Below, one piece after another: positions 36,626 to 49,545 of a DNA stretch of 64,000 nt. The translations under genes were made by a program, and so were the position numbers. The stretch lies in assembly GCA_021234535.1 (NCBI GenBank), contig CM037830.1:18531116-18595115 (forward strand), in the 5' to 3' direction. This stretch comes from Stichopus chloronotus. Lineage: Eukaryota > Echinodermata > Holothuroidea > Aspidochirotida > Stichopodidae. The notes under the pieces are model-generated. The model saw only the letters and a list, made by a program, of their open reading frames with translations, had not been told where the DNA came from and made no database searches. The stretch's first letter is position 1; every line of letters begins with the position of its first letter.

Positions 36626-39600
36626 CTGATGAAATACACAAACAGACAAACAACAAGAACCTCCGGAGACCTGTTTCGAGGAGAATTTCATCCTGAGGGA
36701 ATATGTGGTGAATAGTTACAGATGATACAAGCAGTGTAGAAAGGCAGAGAATTCGGACAGAATTTGGAACAACAATCAATCCGACACGCCTTGATGGGTA
36801 ACTAAACACATAACTCCATTAGGTCAACAGTACGATGGCATAGAGTCGTCACTCAGGTTGTATAAGTAACCGTTAATAGTCATTCGATGGGAAAGCAAAA
36901 CATCTGTGCTACTTATCCTCTATCCAGCTGCAGTCGGGTTCTCTGTGGTTCCTAGCAAACATCAGTCGAACAGCGGAAACAAAGAAATGCTACGGACGGT
37001 GTCCTCCCACTTCAAGAATTAGTCCAGTGAAGTCATTGTCCGAATTCTCTGGGGGAGAGATAGATAGCCAAGCATGATTGTCATTAACCTGCTAACAGGA
37101 TAACCTGAAACCGCAAGACATGTAACCCGTCACCACATTCAATAATGGCAATCGTCCTAACGTCAGTCAATTGTCAGTGGAAACACGATGGAATGACTGA
37201 TAGTGATAGTAACAAGTTTCCAGAACTGACCCTCGCTGACTTACGGCACGATACGTTTCTTCTGTGTACAGTAATCGGTAATTGGGAAGTGGTTACCGTG
37301 TACTCTGATGAGCAACAGATTACACTAAAGCAGCGATTTACTTGACGCATTCACCCATGATAGATCCTTAACTCCCCCGATACGCTTTAAAGGCCCACCT
37401 CTGATTAAACGATGGAACGTATAGAATGGAACAATACAATACAATTGAACGTATAAGTATATAGTGCTCACAAGGACCCACTCTTCCACCCTGTTCCTAT
37501 ATGAGTGTCCCACAGAGTAAATCGACGAAGTGAATGCTTTGGTACATGAGTCAGACGTCAAGCATTGGATATAATAAAACCTGGGAAGTTGAAAAGATAC
37601 GAGGGAATTAAGGTCCTACTGAAGGATAACCCACGCTAGAACTTTTGACAATGAAAATTACTGTGAAATCAAAACTTTTAACATGTGGTGGACACTATCA
37701 CTAATTTCATCTAAACGTTGTTTACTTCAGTCCCAAGGTATTGTAATTTAGGGGGTCATCCAAATCATTCTGGACGCTGCCATGATTTTGATGTCATTAC
37801 CAGACCACTTGTAATCAAAAGGATTTGGTTATTCCTTTAAAATTTATTGTCTAATATTTTAATTGTTATGCATAGATTAAGATCAAGGTATCGCACAATA
37901 CACCTCAGTTACCATGTGTACTGGTGTACGGTGAATATCCTACAGGCAAACAAAACATGGAAGTGCACATAAATTCCTGCTTTCAGTAGTTATTTGACGT
38001 CATAATTTCTACTTACTCAAGTCTCTAAATTTACATTCAACTGATACTAAAATAACAACACCCTTCTCTGAATTTTAGGAAGTGTGGGCTATAAACCTGA
38101 GAAGGAAGCAATCGATGTACGAAAGATGTTTGTTAAACACTGTTTCATCTTTCATAAAAGCTACTCCCATATGTTTTGTTCCCTTTTAATGAAGTATCTC
38201 TGTTCATAAGCTACATAGAATACCTTGGAAAATAAATCGCTGTAAAAATTCTTACACCCATGAACCTTGTCTCTCGAATTTGCTCAACGTAATGTTTGAA
38301 ATATGTATATGGCATGTTGTATTCCTTTGCTACAGCATAGTAGACAAGTGAAGTTTAACTTCGTTATCCCCCCCCCCATGATATCTTAACGTGATGAAAA
38401 AGAGTGACTTGGTTACACTCTGTGATTTTCCAAAGTAATGTAGTGAAGCACAGTGCAGGGAAGACCTGACCTTACTGAGAAATGACGGTTATTGAAATTT
38501 ACGTAAGAAAATCGTGGAGCTGTTTTGCACATCACTCTGTCACCCTTCTGTCATCACAGATCATGTTGCTACATCGCATCATCGTGCGCAATTTCTATTA
38601 TTCTCACACATAATACCTGAGCACAGATCACACAGGCTGTAGAGCTACAGGATTCCTGTGCAATGGTCACAAAACAGTATAGACCCTTTAATGGGTTAAG
38701 CTCCCTGGTTAAAGTGATTACCTACACATGGCAACTTCAAAATGTTATGAACCTGTTTTTCCCAGGAAAAACAATTATTACAGGACCTTGACATTCCCGC
38801 CTCACTTCATTGCGCACCGGCGTACAATCTGATCAGATTCACCAGGCTGATGTATTTTTTGTTTTGTTTTTTTCTTATTTATCGCTAAACCAGCAGCAGT
38901 TTACCCGACAGCATTTATGGCGGTACTATGCACATGTGATGGAAACGGCTTATCACTTCCATGTTGACATTGATCAACCTTTCACAGAAACAGTGTCTTG
39001 AATGTATCCCTCTTACAACATATCTATAAGGGTTTTCTAAACGACGCATTTTATGCACTGTAGTGGGCAAGCATCAATCAGTATATATTATTATGTAAAA
39101 TTAGTAAGAATAAATGGCGAATCAGTAAATCTTACAAACCTCAGACAAAACCTGGAAGTGTCGAACGAGGGTGCACGATTTATTTTGCATAATCTGCTTC
39201 AACTGTGAATGTTTTAATGTTGGAGTTTTTTAATTCAACAGTTATATCTTTACTATATCGAATTATGAATTATTATACGTCACTGAGGCACTGTTGGTTT
39301 GATCTGGAGGGCTGCGTGCAATGCCTGATATAGGACAACTGCACCCCGGACACTTTGACCAAGGACAATTTCCACCTGGAATATTCTCCCTCCCTAAAAA
39401 AAAAAAAAAAGGCTTTCCAAGAACAATTCTGACCCCGAGCGAATCCCAACCCGGAGAGTTCCCCCTTCCACGACTCCCCCCGATAATTCCTCCATGAAAA
39501 AAGAAATGAAATTGAACAAGGGCATCATCGTACTGTAAGATTCGAAAAAGGCAGGTAAACTCATTAGTTTATCCCAGGCAACAAGAATTTGAATTCGGAG

Positions 39601-39926
39601 AAGTTAGAGATAATCAGAGTACTTGCAACTATATTTATGAAAATAATGCAAAAGTCATACATACGAGTACATAAAACTTACGGAGGATTTTGTACGTAGC
39701 ATGCAGGAATATGCGATACAGCTCCCAAATGATCAGCCATACCGTTGAAAAAAATCATGAAGCATCCGTAAAATCTATTACTAACAGGAGTTGTCGCAGA
39801 AAATAAATTGCGATTGTAGAAAGAAAAGGATTGTGACAGACTGAACAATGAAACGTTGGAACTGTGTTGTAATATGGCTTAGTCTTTCATTGTTCTCGGA
39901 ATCCTCAGACAATTTGGAATCGATTT
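36626..39926. other. intergenic, nothing recognised
   Basis: May hold the missing first exon of the tentative reverse-strand gene. Contains a C run near 38370 and a 15-base A run near 39397. Confidence 0.35.
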
Positions 39927-40134
39927 TTAAAGGTAAATAGGGCGTTTCTTTTACAGAAAACATCCGCATTTTTAAACCAATGTTTGTGGATGCAGAATGA
40001 TAGATTATTCAAAGTAAGGAAGGACAGTAGTCTTTTTTTTTCAAGGAATAAGTTTCCGACAGACAGAAACTCAGGTATTTGTTGCTCGACACTAATTTGT
40101 TCACCCAACTTTTCAAAATTCAAAATGATGCAAG
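39927..40134 (-). mobile_element. truncated inverted copy of the TTAA-ended element
   Basis: The reverse strand matches 43115-43322 over about 205 bp (TTTTGAATTTTGAAAAGT, AATAATCTATCATTCTGCAT, GAAACGCCCTATTT). It keeps one end (TTAA at 39927) and loses the other half at about 40134. Confidence 0.75.
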
Positions 40135-42968
40135 GAATGAAACAGTGTACTTTAGGGATCTGGAGGACAATACGTACTTTCCCTGTCGCTAAGCTACAGT
40201 GAGTGAGGAGTCCGCAAAACAGTACACCAGAATGTAAGAGAGTTTTGCTTACTTTGGAAAACAGTCCATACCCTCAAGTTTTATTTTACGAGTTCCAAGT
40301 TAGAAATTTCTGAAAGAAATTTCTGACTCAAACGTTTCGAGAATGATGTAACAAGTATGGAAACTTTCTGATGTGGCGTACCTAGACAGCATTATATTAC
40401 ACATGTAGGTCTTTTAGATGAACACCTAATCATGTTAAAGGGGAGAATAGATGAACTTTGCCTGTAAAAAAAGAAAAGTGCCTGCGAAAAAAAAAAAAGA
40501 ATTGCTCACTTTCGTTAGGGACAATAAGTAGGTCGATAATCGACTTCTACAGCTGAAACAATATGGCAGGTAGATAAATTCTGACTTGAGGTAGACGTGA
40601 AGGGAGGGGGCGACCTGTTCTAGGTACACAAAGTAATTTTCTAAACACCCAAGTCTACATTCTTTTTTCTCCAATGTACAATAGACTCATGGCAATTACA
40701 ATTTCAACCATCCGAGCTTAGAAGTCCTTGTTACTTTCATAATCAGCACAAAAAAAAAACCTCCCCGGTAGGTAAACAAAATAAAACTATCACGTTTGAA
40801 TACTCTGCTCAGATTATAACAAAAATACAGAGTGGTCGATAAGGACGCATTCATCGTAATGAAATTCTATTTTAAGTGTTTTTCTCACAACTGCTATTGC
40901 GACTGTTGTCATTAAGTGGATGGTCAATATTTTCTACCTGTTTTGATTTTGGTAGAACAAACAATCACCGGTCGTCGGAAGTCTTTTTTTTACTTCCTGA
41001 CTGCCTTGTTCCCCCCAACGTAACGTCGAAACAACAGTTGAAGAAAAAATGTACTATAGCGGTCTTGCACACATTTAGATTACAATCTATTTGGACGGCC
41101 GAAACTGACCGACAGCCCCAAATGATGATCATTAAATTGTTTATATACGGATGTCAGCTACCGACGAACACAAAAGATCCATCTTTTAAAATTTTGTGAA
41201 AGTTCACTGAAGGCTCGATATCTATGAATTTACTTATTACTAATCAATATTTTTTTTTCAAAAATTTAAAAACTGACGAAGTCTAGATTGAATTGTGCTG
41301 TTTAAAAAACAATCATATAGATTTTTTTTTTTACTAAGACCAATATCGTTGTCTCAAAGATGATCGAAGCTTCTGTATAACCGTTACTTGCAGGGATGAT
41401 AATATGCTACTGGCAGGGATGATATGTCACTGGTAGAGAGGTACAATTTAGAGGGAGTTACCTTCCTGCTACTGGTGCACTATTGAATAGAGAAAAAGTT
41501 TAAGCAAACCAGTGAGGTAACCAGCTTGGAGGGGGACAGGGGGCAGAGCGCCTCCAGAAATTTTGGGTATTACGTTGAAAAATATAGCAGAGCAAAAAAA
41601 AAAAAAAAACTAAAACAAAAAAAAAACAAACACAGAGAGGAGGGACGGTAGGCCTAAACTGAGGGGGTGGGGACTGGAAAATTGCCGGACTTTTCAAGTG
41701 TGATCTTTTTTGACACTGAAAACTACAAAGAAACAGATTAACTACACAATTGGAAAAAGATGTTCATAAAGTTGTGAAATCTTTTGATTCGGGGTTTTAA
41801 TTGGCCATACATGAGCCTGCTGCATACACGCAGCATACGAGTGTGCGGTGAGGGGCTGGAATCCGCAGCAGAACGGTCGACATATTGGTAATACAACGCA
41901 TTGGTAATACACCTCCCGGAACTGTCAATCAAAACCGTGGATATTAATGATGTCATAGATTCTAGAAAAATGTTCTTCTCTTTTTTTTCCATCCCTAAAG
42001 TTGAATTAGAAAGCAAATATATGTATATCTCCAAAAAGAATTGGTTGTCAATGCCGACTGATGCTATTGCCAATACAAATCAATATTCTATAACATGACT
42101 ATACAAAAGTAGGTCAACTCTACTACTGACAGTATGTCAATTCTTCAACTTAAAAGTACACCATTTTCATTTTTTAAAATTGAAAATGCTTCACCACAGG
42201 TGAATGCAACAAGCTCATGTTTTGCCCGGGCGTCCCCCCCCCCCCCCGTCAACAAAAAAGAAAAGTCCAATCGCGTTCTGTGTCGCTATATTGTATTAGA
42301 TAATGATTTACCGCCTGTTCCAATTTTTATTTTAAAGCTCAGAAATGGGTCATTATCAACGAAGAAAAAAGTGGGGTCTAAAGATATGTTCAGCACTCCC
42401 CTCCTCCTACTATTTGCCAACTGTTCCAAGAAATAAATGATAAGTCAGTATGATTTGTATCTGACATGCATTTTTCTTACATTACGTTTTATCTCATTAG
42501 GCCTATTTAAGAAACTGGAAGTATGAGATCCCTTGTTTTCAACGTTGTGTACATGCAGCTTGAAACACTCGGAAAGTGCCCTTTCCGGCCGTATGGAGGG
42601 TTTAAAAAGCCAATTTTTTTCATGTGCTCTCCTCGCCAATTGATGGTGGCGCTCCACGTAGATAGTCCTGACGGCACTCACCCCCCACCCCACCCCCTCA
42701 AATACTTTTGAACCTTCATTTAAGGTTTGTGGGTGCATCCCTTCTGGAAAAATAAGTCCCGTTTGAGCAGAATTAAACAAGGAATAAGTGACATTAAGCA
42801 TGATTTTTCATTTCCGGACTTAATGTGACTTAAACCATTCGTAATAGTCCTCAAACATGACTTAATTGAACACCTGACTTAAAACTTGACTTGCAACCAG
42901 ACTTTTTCGTACTTCGCAAAAAATCTCAAAGTGAATGCGCAGTGAAGCCACAGGGGAATTTGGACACA
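40135..42968. other. intergenic, nothing recognised
   Basis: Several poly-A runs (40485, 41597, 41623) and a C run near 42232. Stretches around 41500-41700 and 42650-42700 look repeat-derived. Degenerate GACTTAAT units occur at 42800-42890. Confidence 0.35.
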
Positions 42969-43322
42969 TTAAAGGGAAATAGGGCGTTTAGAATACACCA
43001 ACATGACATACTAAAGAAAATAACGGTAATCATTGTTAAACCATTCCATCTCATCAATAAACATCTACCAAAGCTTAATCTCCTCAAAACATTATGCATG
43101 TGATGAAGAATGGAAGATGCATCATTTGAATTTTGAAAAGTTTGGGTGAACAAATTAGTGATGAGCAACAAATAACTGAATTTCCGTCTGTGAGGAGCTT
43201 ATTTCTTGAAAAGAAGGCTTCAGTCCTTCCTTATTTTGAATAATCTATCATTCTGCATCCACAAACATTGATTTCAAAAATATGGATGTCTTCTCTAAAA
43301 GAAACGCCCTATTTCCCTTTAA
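42969..43322. mobile_element. MITE with perfect 21-bp inverted ends beginning TTAA
   Basis: The left terminal 21 bases (42969-42989) are the exact reverse complement of 43302-43322. The ends read TTAAAGGGAAATAGGGCG inward. TTAA at both tips fits a TTAA target duplication as in the piggyBac superfamily, although the AGGG start is not that family's usual CCC. The element is 354 bp with no transposase. A partial inverted copy lies 3 kb upstream. Confidence 0.75.
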
Positions 43323-44270
43323 GTCTGAAATAGCAAACAAATTGCGAAGCTTTTTTTGAATCTACTTGTTATTGGAAGCAGCAAATTTGACTCGCGTTGG
43401 AAGTAGCCAGTGAAGGTGCTCAAAGCCAACTAGTTGGAGGCAGTTTTGAAACTGTATGTTGGTTTGGAAGCATCACGCTGTAAAAATCTGCCTCACAGGG
43501 TAGAGCAAGTAGGACCGAACAGATGGGTGTTTACAGTGACTCTTTATATCTGAAAGCCAAGGAGTATATCCGTATTGTTAGTGGCACAGTAAAACGTTAA
43601 AAGCATGTTTTCACAGGTAGGATGGATCAGCAAGCATGGTTTGGTTATCACATGTACTCAATAAAATAGATCAACATATAGTTTGAGTATATAAAAACTG
43701 CTATTCATTTATGGTCCAGTAAAAAGATAGGACAGTACATTTAGTGGTCAGACCTTTGGGATTCCCTAGCTGACACATTTGGAAGTGATGGCATAGCTGC
43801 AACAGGAATTGGTACCTGAATGAGCTCTAGGTGGGATTGGGAAAGGGAGTAGCTACAGTTTGCTATAAAGGAAGGAACTTTCTCCCTTCTTGAATTTGTA
43901 CAATTAGTTTGATATATTTCTAGCATTGTTGAAGGGAGATGATCCCCAATGTAGATTCTGTAATTAGCATTTCTAACTGATATCTACACTTCGACAATTT
44001 TCTTTTGATTTGAATGTTAAAAAGTGACTTTTGCTTTGCAATGTTTTCCAAGATCCAATGTCATACAGAAGCGATTTCTAGGGCAGGAAGGACAAGGGTT
44101 GAAAGGTAGTTACCTGCTTAATCTTTTCCTTTACAGGGTACACACTAGAGGATCCAGGAGTATTTCTGTGGAAGTGGGGGGGGGGGGGCTAGATTTGAGG
44201 TCAATATTATGCGGAATATAGAGGATACCTTTTCTGCAGTACCCTGCTTGGAAGGAATTAAGCATCATGG
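43323..44270. other. intergenic, nothing recognised
   Basis: A G run near 44177. No supported coding sequence. Confidence 0.35.
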
Positions 44271-44470
44271 TCTCTGCCACAGCCTCCTTCAAGCATAGAC
44301 ATCCAGACGTAATTAGAGGTCTGCTTGAAGTATAGTAGACCTGAATAATAGGTCAGGTGACCTGCATTAATCTGCTTTAAGCATGGCCAACTTCACTTAA
44401 TATACCGCGAACATGGCCAACATGACGTAATTGGTTTAAGGATGATCAACCTGACTTAATAAATGGCTGC
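44271..44470 (+). repeat. degenerate short repeats (GCATGGCCAAC / GACTTAAT type)
   Basis: Variants of AAGCATGGCCAAC followed by ACTTAAT or ACGTAAT recur about every 40-60 bp. Related GACTTAA units occur at 42800-42890. Confidence 0.45.
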
Positions 44471-44484
44471 ATCGTGAATAGAAC

Positions 44485-44519
<35 letters not shown>
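44485..44519. repeat. (TA)n microsatellite
   Basis: About 17 TA units. The Tyr-Ile frame across it is an artefact. Confidence 0.95.
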
Positions 44520-44521
<2 letters not shown>

Positions 44522-47500
44522 CTGAATAGTTTTCTCTGTTCTGGTATACTTGAATTAGCTTTCCCCTCCTTGCTCCTCCTCTTTATATTCTTACATCACC
44601 GTGACAAATATCCTCTGGCAACACTGTGTAGCCAAATGGTCTCCATCATCGCCATTGTTCATCGGTTAAACTCTTGTGATAATGGTTTAGGTCCTCCGAC
44701 CTATATACCTCTCTTCTGTGACGAAGGAAAATTACGTCCAGCAAATTTGTTTATCCTGTTTGACGTATATGATTCCACGTATCTATAAATATCCAACACC
44801 ACACATCCGTTGACCCCCTCTTTCGATAGAATTAAGACCATAACTGTATATGAATTTGAAACTTTTTATCGATTTTTTTTTTTTCAGTAAAGTCTTATAA
44901 GTAGAAACGTCGTTTGAAATAAATGCTTGCTTGTCAAAATGCTTTTCGTAGTTATTAGTTAATATATGTTACGTATATGTAATTGGCGGTTCTCGCATAT
45001 TGACATTTTCAAAGCACTTTTTCAAAAGCGTATAAATATCACTTTGAGAGTTTTTAATGTAGGGCACCTTAACCTACTTCTAACGTAATTTAAGTATTGA
45101 AAAGCTCCTAAATGCATGTACACAAAGTTATAAATCTCCCATTTGGGATTATGAGTTTCATTTACGTCTTTCAACTGTCAGACACAGTTACCATATATTA
45201 GAAGGCATATATGCAACAGAAACTGAAGTTGACTGTAGAAAATGACCTAGTTATAGTTATGAAAAAAAAAATGAGAAAAGATCCATTCTATCATAAAAAA
45301 AAGGTCAAGATTGTCATCCATAACTAACCTGAACAAAAATGATTTGACATATATATATATTTACAAAGAAATCATATGAAAAATTAAATGCGTCGAATAT
45401 TACGCAGTAGAAAAATTCGAGATAGTGGTATACCTTCCGAATGAACCCAATTTTTAGTTATCATATATGTGACCTGTAATTCATTTTAAAGGCTGCTTCG
45501 GTTTTGTTGTTGCCTTTGTCAATATATCGGACAAATATATTAATTATTATAGTTTACAGCACGCACGCTGTTCTAGTTATTTTGGACATTGTGTGGCATT
45601 TTATGAAACAGTTGACTTCTGCCCGTGCCCGCGACCTCTTTAGTCAAACCGATGTATAGAATTTTCTAAGTAAGAAAAGCACGTATTGTCCAATCAGCGG
45701 CGCAAATTAAATTGCTAAGTTTGTGATGTGGATGAGTACTAGTATACAAGGAATCACAACCACCAGGTCAATATCAATATAAATTGAAAGTTTATACTTG
45801 TTGCAGTTTACCGTTATCATATGCATGTTGTGTCAGTTTGATCACATTTTTGTATGTCTGTTTTCACGCCTATGCGATTGAAAATTATAGTTAGGCCTAA
45901 ATATTGTGTTTTACAAACATAGGAAACACAAAAGTGAGACTTGTACCTGTACCTTCGGAGAAGCTAAACGTAAGTGTAGTTTAAATACAGCATATCTTAT
46001 GGAAGTGATGTAACTAGAAAATATTTACAAGAGTTTCGGTGGCATGGATGGTTGGGGGGGGGGGGGATGGATGTTGACGTCCGAGGGAATCATCACACGT
46101 ACTTATCAGGAAGACGGAAGTCCCTCCTCAAAAGTCCCCATATATCGTTACATCTAAACAATTCGTTTCTCAGATTCGAAAAATTCACACTCATAGAAGA
46201 CATAAGGTAGTGAGACATTTACCGAGTTGCGACGTTCCTAAGTTCCGCCCTCCTTTACACGGATAACGCATAAAAAGCTGCAAACGATACTGTTGACATA
46301 TGGGATTTTCAGTATTTACTTCAAGATGTAATTTTGCGGCTTGTCCTTAATGAAAAGGTTAATTGTGACACGTAAGCATAAAATGTTATCAAATTGTTGT
46401 TGCTCATTTCGTCAGAAATTTACATTATGACATCTGCATCTATGCAAGCATGTACCGCATATGTCAAAGTATGAAATATTCTTGGATTGTCAAGAGGAGC
46501 GAAACGTTTCGCAGTCCTGCTCAATTTTTCTAGAGGCATTGTCGCCGTTACTGTCACACTTCAATTCATTTGCGGGGAAAACAAGAGTAGCATGTGTTAA
46601 GCATGGACGCCTTGCGTTTTCCATTATAGGCTACCTTGATATTTTAACACTGCATAATGTCTCACTTAATTGCTTGAAAACGGTGTTAAACCAAAGAAAA
46701 AATATTCATTTAATTACAGAAATTATACAGTGGTATCGATTGTTACTTCTCACGGCGCGTGTGAGGTAAGGTTGCTATAGGAACAGGATAGAAAAAAAAA
46801 ATGAAAAGCGCCGTTCACGGCAGATGTGCACTTTTTGTTCTTTTCAGTAGTTCGTTTACAAGAAAGCTAGCAAATGTGAGAGAGACTTTAGAAACTGGTG
46901 ACAAGTATTTACCAAGGACTTCACGGATCTAGGAATTTCTTTTGGATTCCAAGAATTTTGTGTAATTTATATTTTAGTCCTGTAATTTCCAACGTTAGTT
47001 CGTCGTAATGAATTTACGGAGTACATTTACAGGCAGCTAGGAAGGAAATGCCGTCATAAGTATAACACCGACCAAACGTTATCGGCTTACAAGTTTATAG
47101 ACAGCTTTCGTATTCTCTACAGGGAGCGCATATAACCACTCACTAAAAAATTCTTCTCGCCATTTGCAGTTATATTGAAGTCAAAAGTCAAATCGCAGTT
47201 GATGCAGTTTCAGATTATCTTTCAATTTACATTTACCTCAGTAAGAGAATTTGGAATGTTCTTTGTTTTGGAGACTCTTAGTGTATTTCTCTTTAAGATT
47301 GAGAGGGCAATTTTACACGGATTGAATTGTTCAAGTGTATTCTGAGATGCGATTGCAAGGAAAAAGAATAATCAAAGAGAGCTGTTCGTGGTGGATACTT
47401 TCTTCTCTTATGAAATGATTCTTGACTTGGTGCGATGTTAAAGAGTACAGCTTCAGAAGGTAATTACTTTAGAAAATTAGCAGAGCATGGATCAATATTT

Positions 47501-48386
47501 TATACACATCATGTTTATGTATGTGTATTAACTTGCCTTTTCCATTTCTGTTAAATCTCATCAGATACGCATTATTATTTTTTTCTTTCACTGATTTGAT
47601 GTGTAATGGCTGAACAGTTTTTTTTAGATTTGACATTATTCATAAATTTGTTATGAATTATTCATCAAGGACTGCTATCGGATAATAAATGTGCCACATA
47701 TTCCTGCCGCCCTGCCACATACTCAGGTTTGATTATCGGTCCAAACTGCCAGTGTTTCATTTCGGGGTCACATTCATACACATGCACACCCATCCACAAG
47801 ACGTATACGCTAACGACCATTCATCTGGTAACTTGTCATTCAGTTTCATCTTAAATTAATTGAAGTGAGAGAAGGCAAATTAGACAGCGAAGAACAAATT
47901 AAACAAATGTGATTTTCATGCACATTGCATACGCAAAGAAATGTGCCTGTGTAACTACGAAGCTGCTTTATTGATCATATAAAGTGATCTTACAAGTTGT
48001 GACAGTTAGATGAGTTTGCAAACATGACAAAAAAAATGTTTGGGAAATAAAGGCGCTATAATGGTGTCCATTTACTTGCAGCGTATGCACGTATTTCAGC
48101 AGGAACGTGACAGAAATCAGGAATTAGCCATTCGTTGACTTCAGGCATTCAGTTGGCTTCTTCAATATTTAACCTTTAGAAGTAACACGCAGTGTTTGAA
48201 TCAAGGACTAACAACAATCTATAGAGGATAAAACAGAAAAATGATTACGATGCTTCTTTACTTCCCTAGTGTACTGCCTCGGTAAGAAAACAAAAATATT
48301 AGCTAAATGCAGATCGAGGTGTACACTTTTCGGAGACACCCTCTCCAACAATGACTCTCAAATCTTGAAAATGTATTTCATCCTAG
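44520..48386. other. region upstream of the first receptor gene
   Basis: Non-coding as seen, with a G run near 46050. A GTGAG before GTAAGG at about 46760 is a consensus splice donor that could end a 5' untranslated exon of the receptor, with TTTCATCCTAG at 48376-48386 as a possible acceptor. The 102-codon frame at 46461-46769 has no domain. Confidence 0.3.
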
Positions 48387-48486
48387 CGGTTTATTGTTGT
48401 CTCGTTTAAAAAAGAAAAAAAGAAAGAAACTGAACACTAAATCAAAAGTCGCTGTACGCCCATTTTCCTTTGATGATGTTTCGGAA

Positions 48487-49545
48487 ATGGCAACAGCTGA
48501 TGCGTTCGGTCTATCGGAACATACCACATTGAGTGTAGGTCACGTTACGACGGTCGATCCCAGGTATTACTCCTATCTACCTTTACCTATACCTTCAGCA
48601 ATACTCTACTTGATGGTAGGCTTCTGTTTTGTGGGATTCGTTCTCGGATCTGCTGGAAATGTTCTCGTTATCCTCGCCATCGCTCGAACGAAAAAGTTGA
48701 GGACCACCGCAAATGCTTTTCTAGCCAGCCTCGCTGTGGCCGATGTGGCCACTTGTACGATCGTTTTGCCGATTTTGGCCATATCACTGATCTCGTTGGA
48801 GACGGTTATAACCAGTCACATACTGTGTCGTCTCTATTACCACACGACGTTGACGTTTAGTCCTGTTTCCATCCAACATCTCATCTTAATCGCAGCTAAT
48901 CGGTTCGTTCTGATAAACAAGAGCCCCAGGGTCTACATCAAGCTCTACAACAAACGGACGATAATAACGCTGATCACGACCATTTGGGTACTCAACCTAC
49001 TGCTCAATTTCGGGGTCGCAATTTCCTCGTACGGAGCGAGGCGCTTCTTCGGCAAAGATTATTGCTACGTGGAACAGAGCAACGCAGTTGGTACCTTGTA
49101 CTGGATAACCACGTTACTTTACACTTTTCTGAGTTGTTTCGTCATAATACCTCTCTTTTACGTGTTCACATTCCGAACAGTGCGTAAAAGCCACGTGAGA
49201 GTAAACCAGGACCATACAGTGACGGAGGGACCTTCGATCGCCGTCGTGTCAATGAACACGGCAAAGCTTGAAACGACTGGGGGACAAAGACCACGGCGTC
49301 GATTGTTATCATCATCGGAGGTTAAGTTGACTAAAGTTAATTTTCTGATATTTATTACTAACGTGTTTTTCCTGTCACCGCTCTTCTTTGTTCTTATCAT
49401 AAATGGCGGACAGATAACGCACGGCATCTTCGCGATAATATTATTTCCTATCGGCATGAACTCTGTAACGAATCCATTAGTCTACTGTGGGTTTAATCGA
49501 AACTTTCGACAAGCATTTAAAACATTACTGAAAATTAAAATGTAA
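48487..49545 (+). CDS. class A (rhodopsin-family) G-protein-coupled receptor, paralogue 1
   Basis: Seven-helix cell-surface receptor of 352 residues in a single coding exon. The open frame runs upstream to 48394, but the first ATG is at 48487, in good context (G after ATG). Class A landmarks are GN in helix 1 (GSAGNVLV), LAVAD in helix 2, Cys before helix 3 (LCRLYYH) paired with Cys in the second outer loop (DYCYVEQ), NRF in place of DRY at the end of helix 3, Trp in helix 4, Pro in helix 5 and NPLVY in helix 7. Helix 6 has FLSP rather than CWxP. The NR(F/Y) form and overall look recall the Tre1/moody and GPR84-like group, but ligand and group are not determined. The third inner loop is short and basic (RPRRR). 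A close paralogue lies 9 kb downstream on the same strand. Confidence 0.93.
   Translation: MATADAFGLSEHTTLSVGHVTTVDPRYYSYLPLPIPSAILYLMVGFCFVGFVLGSAGNVLVILAIARTKKLRTTANAFLASLAVADVATCTIVLPILAISLISLETVITSHILCRLYYHTTLTFSPVSIQHLILIAANRFVLINKSPRVYIKLYNKRTIITLITTIWVLNLLLNFGVAISSYGARRFFGKDYCYVEQSNAVGTLYWITTLLYTFLSCFVIIPLFYVFTFRTVRKSHVRVNQDHTVTEGPSIAVVSMNTAKLETTGGQRPRRRLLSSSEVKLTKVNFLIFITNVFFLSPLFFVLIINGGQITHGIFAIILFPIGMNSVTNPLVYCGFNRNFRQAFKTLLKIKM

Noticed and set aside
48394..48486. N-terminal extension of receptor 1 rich in Lys/Arg
   Set aside because: It contains no ATG, starts at TTG, and precedes the first ATG at 48487; it is probably 5' untranslated sequence.
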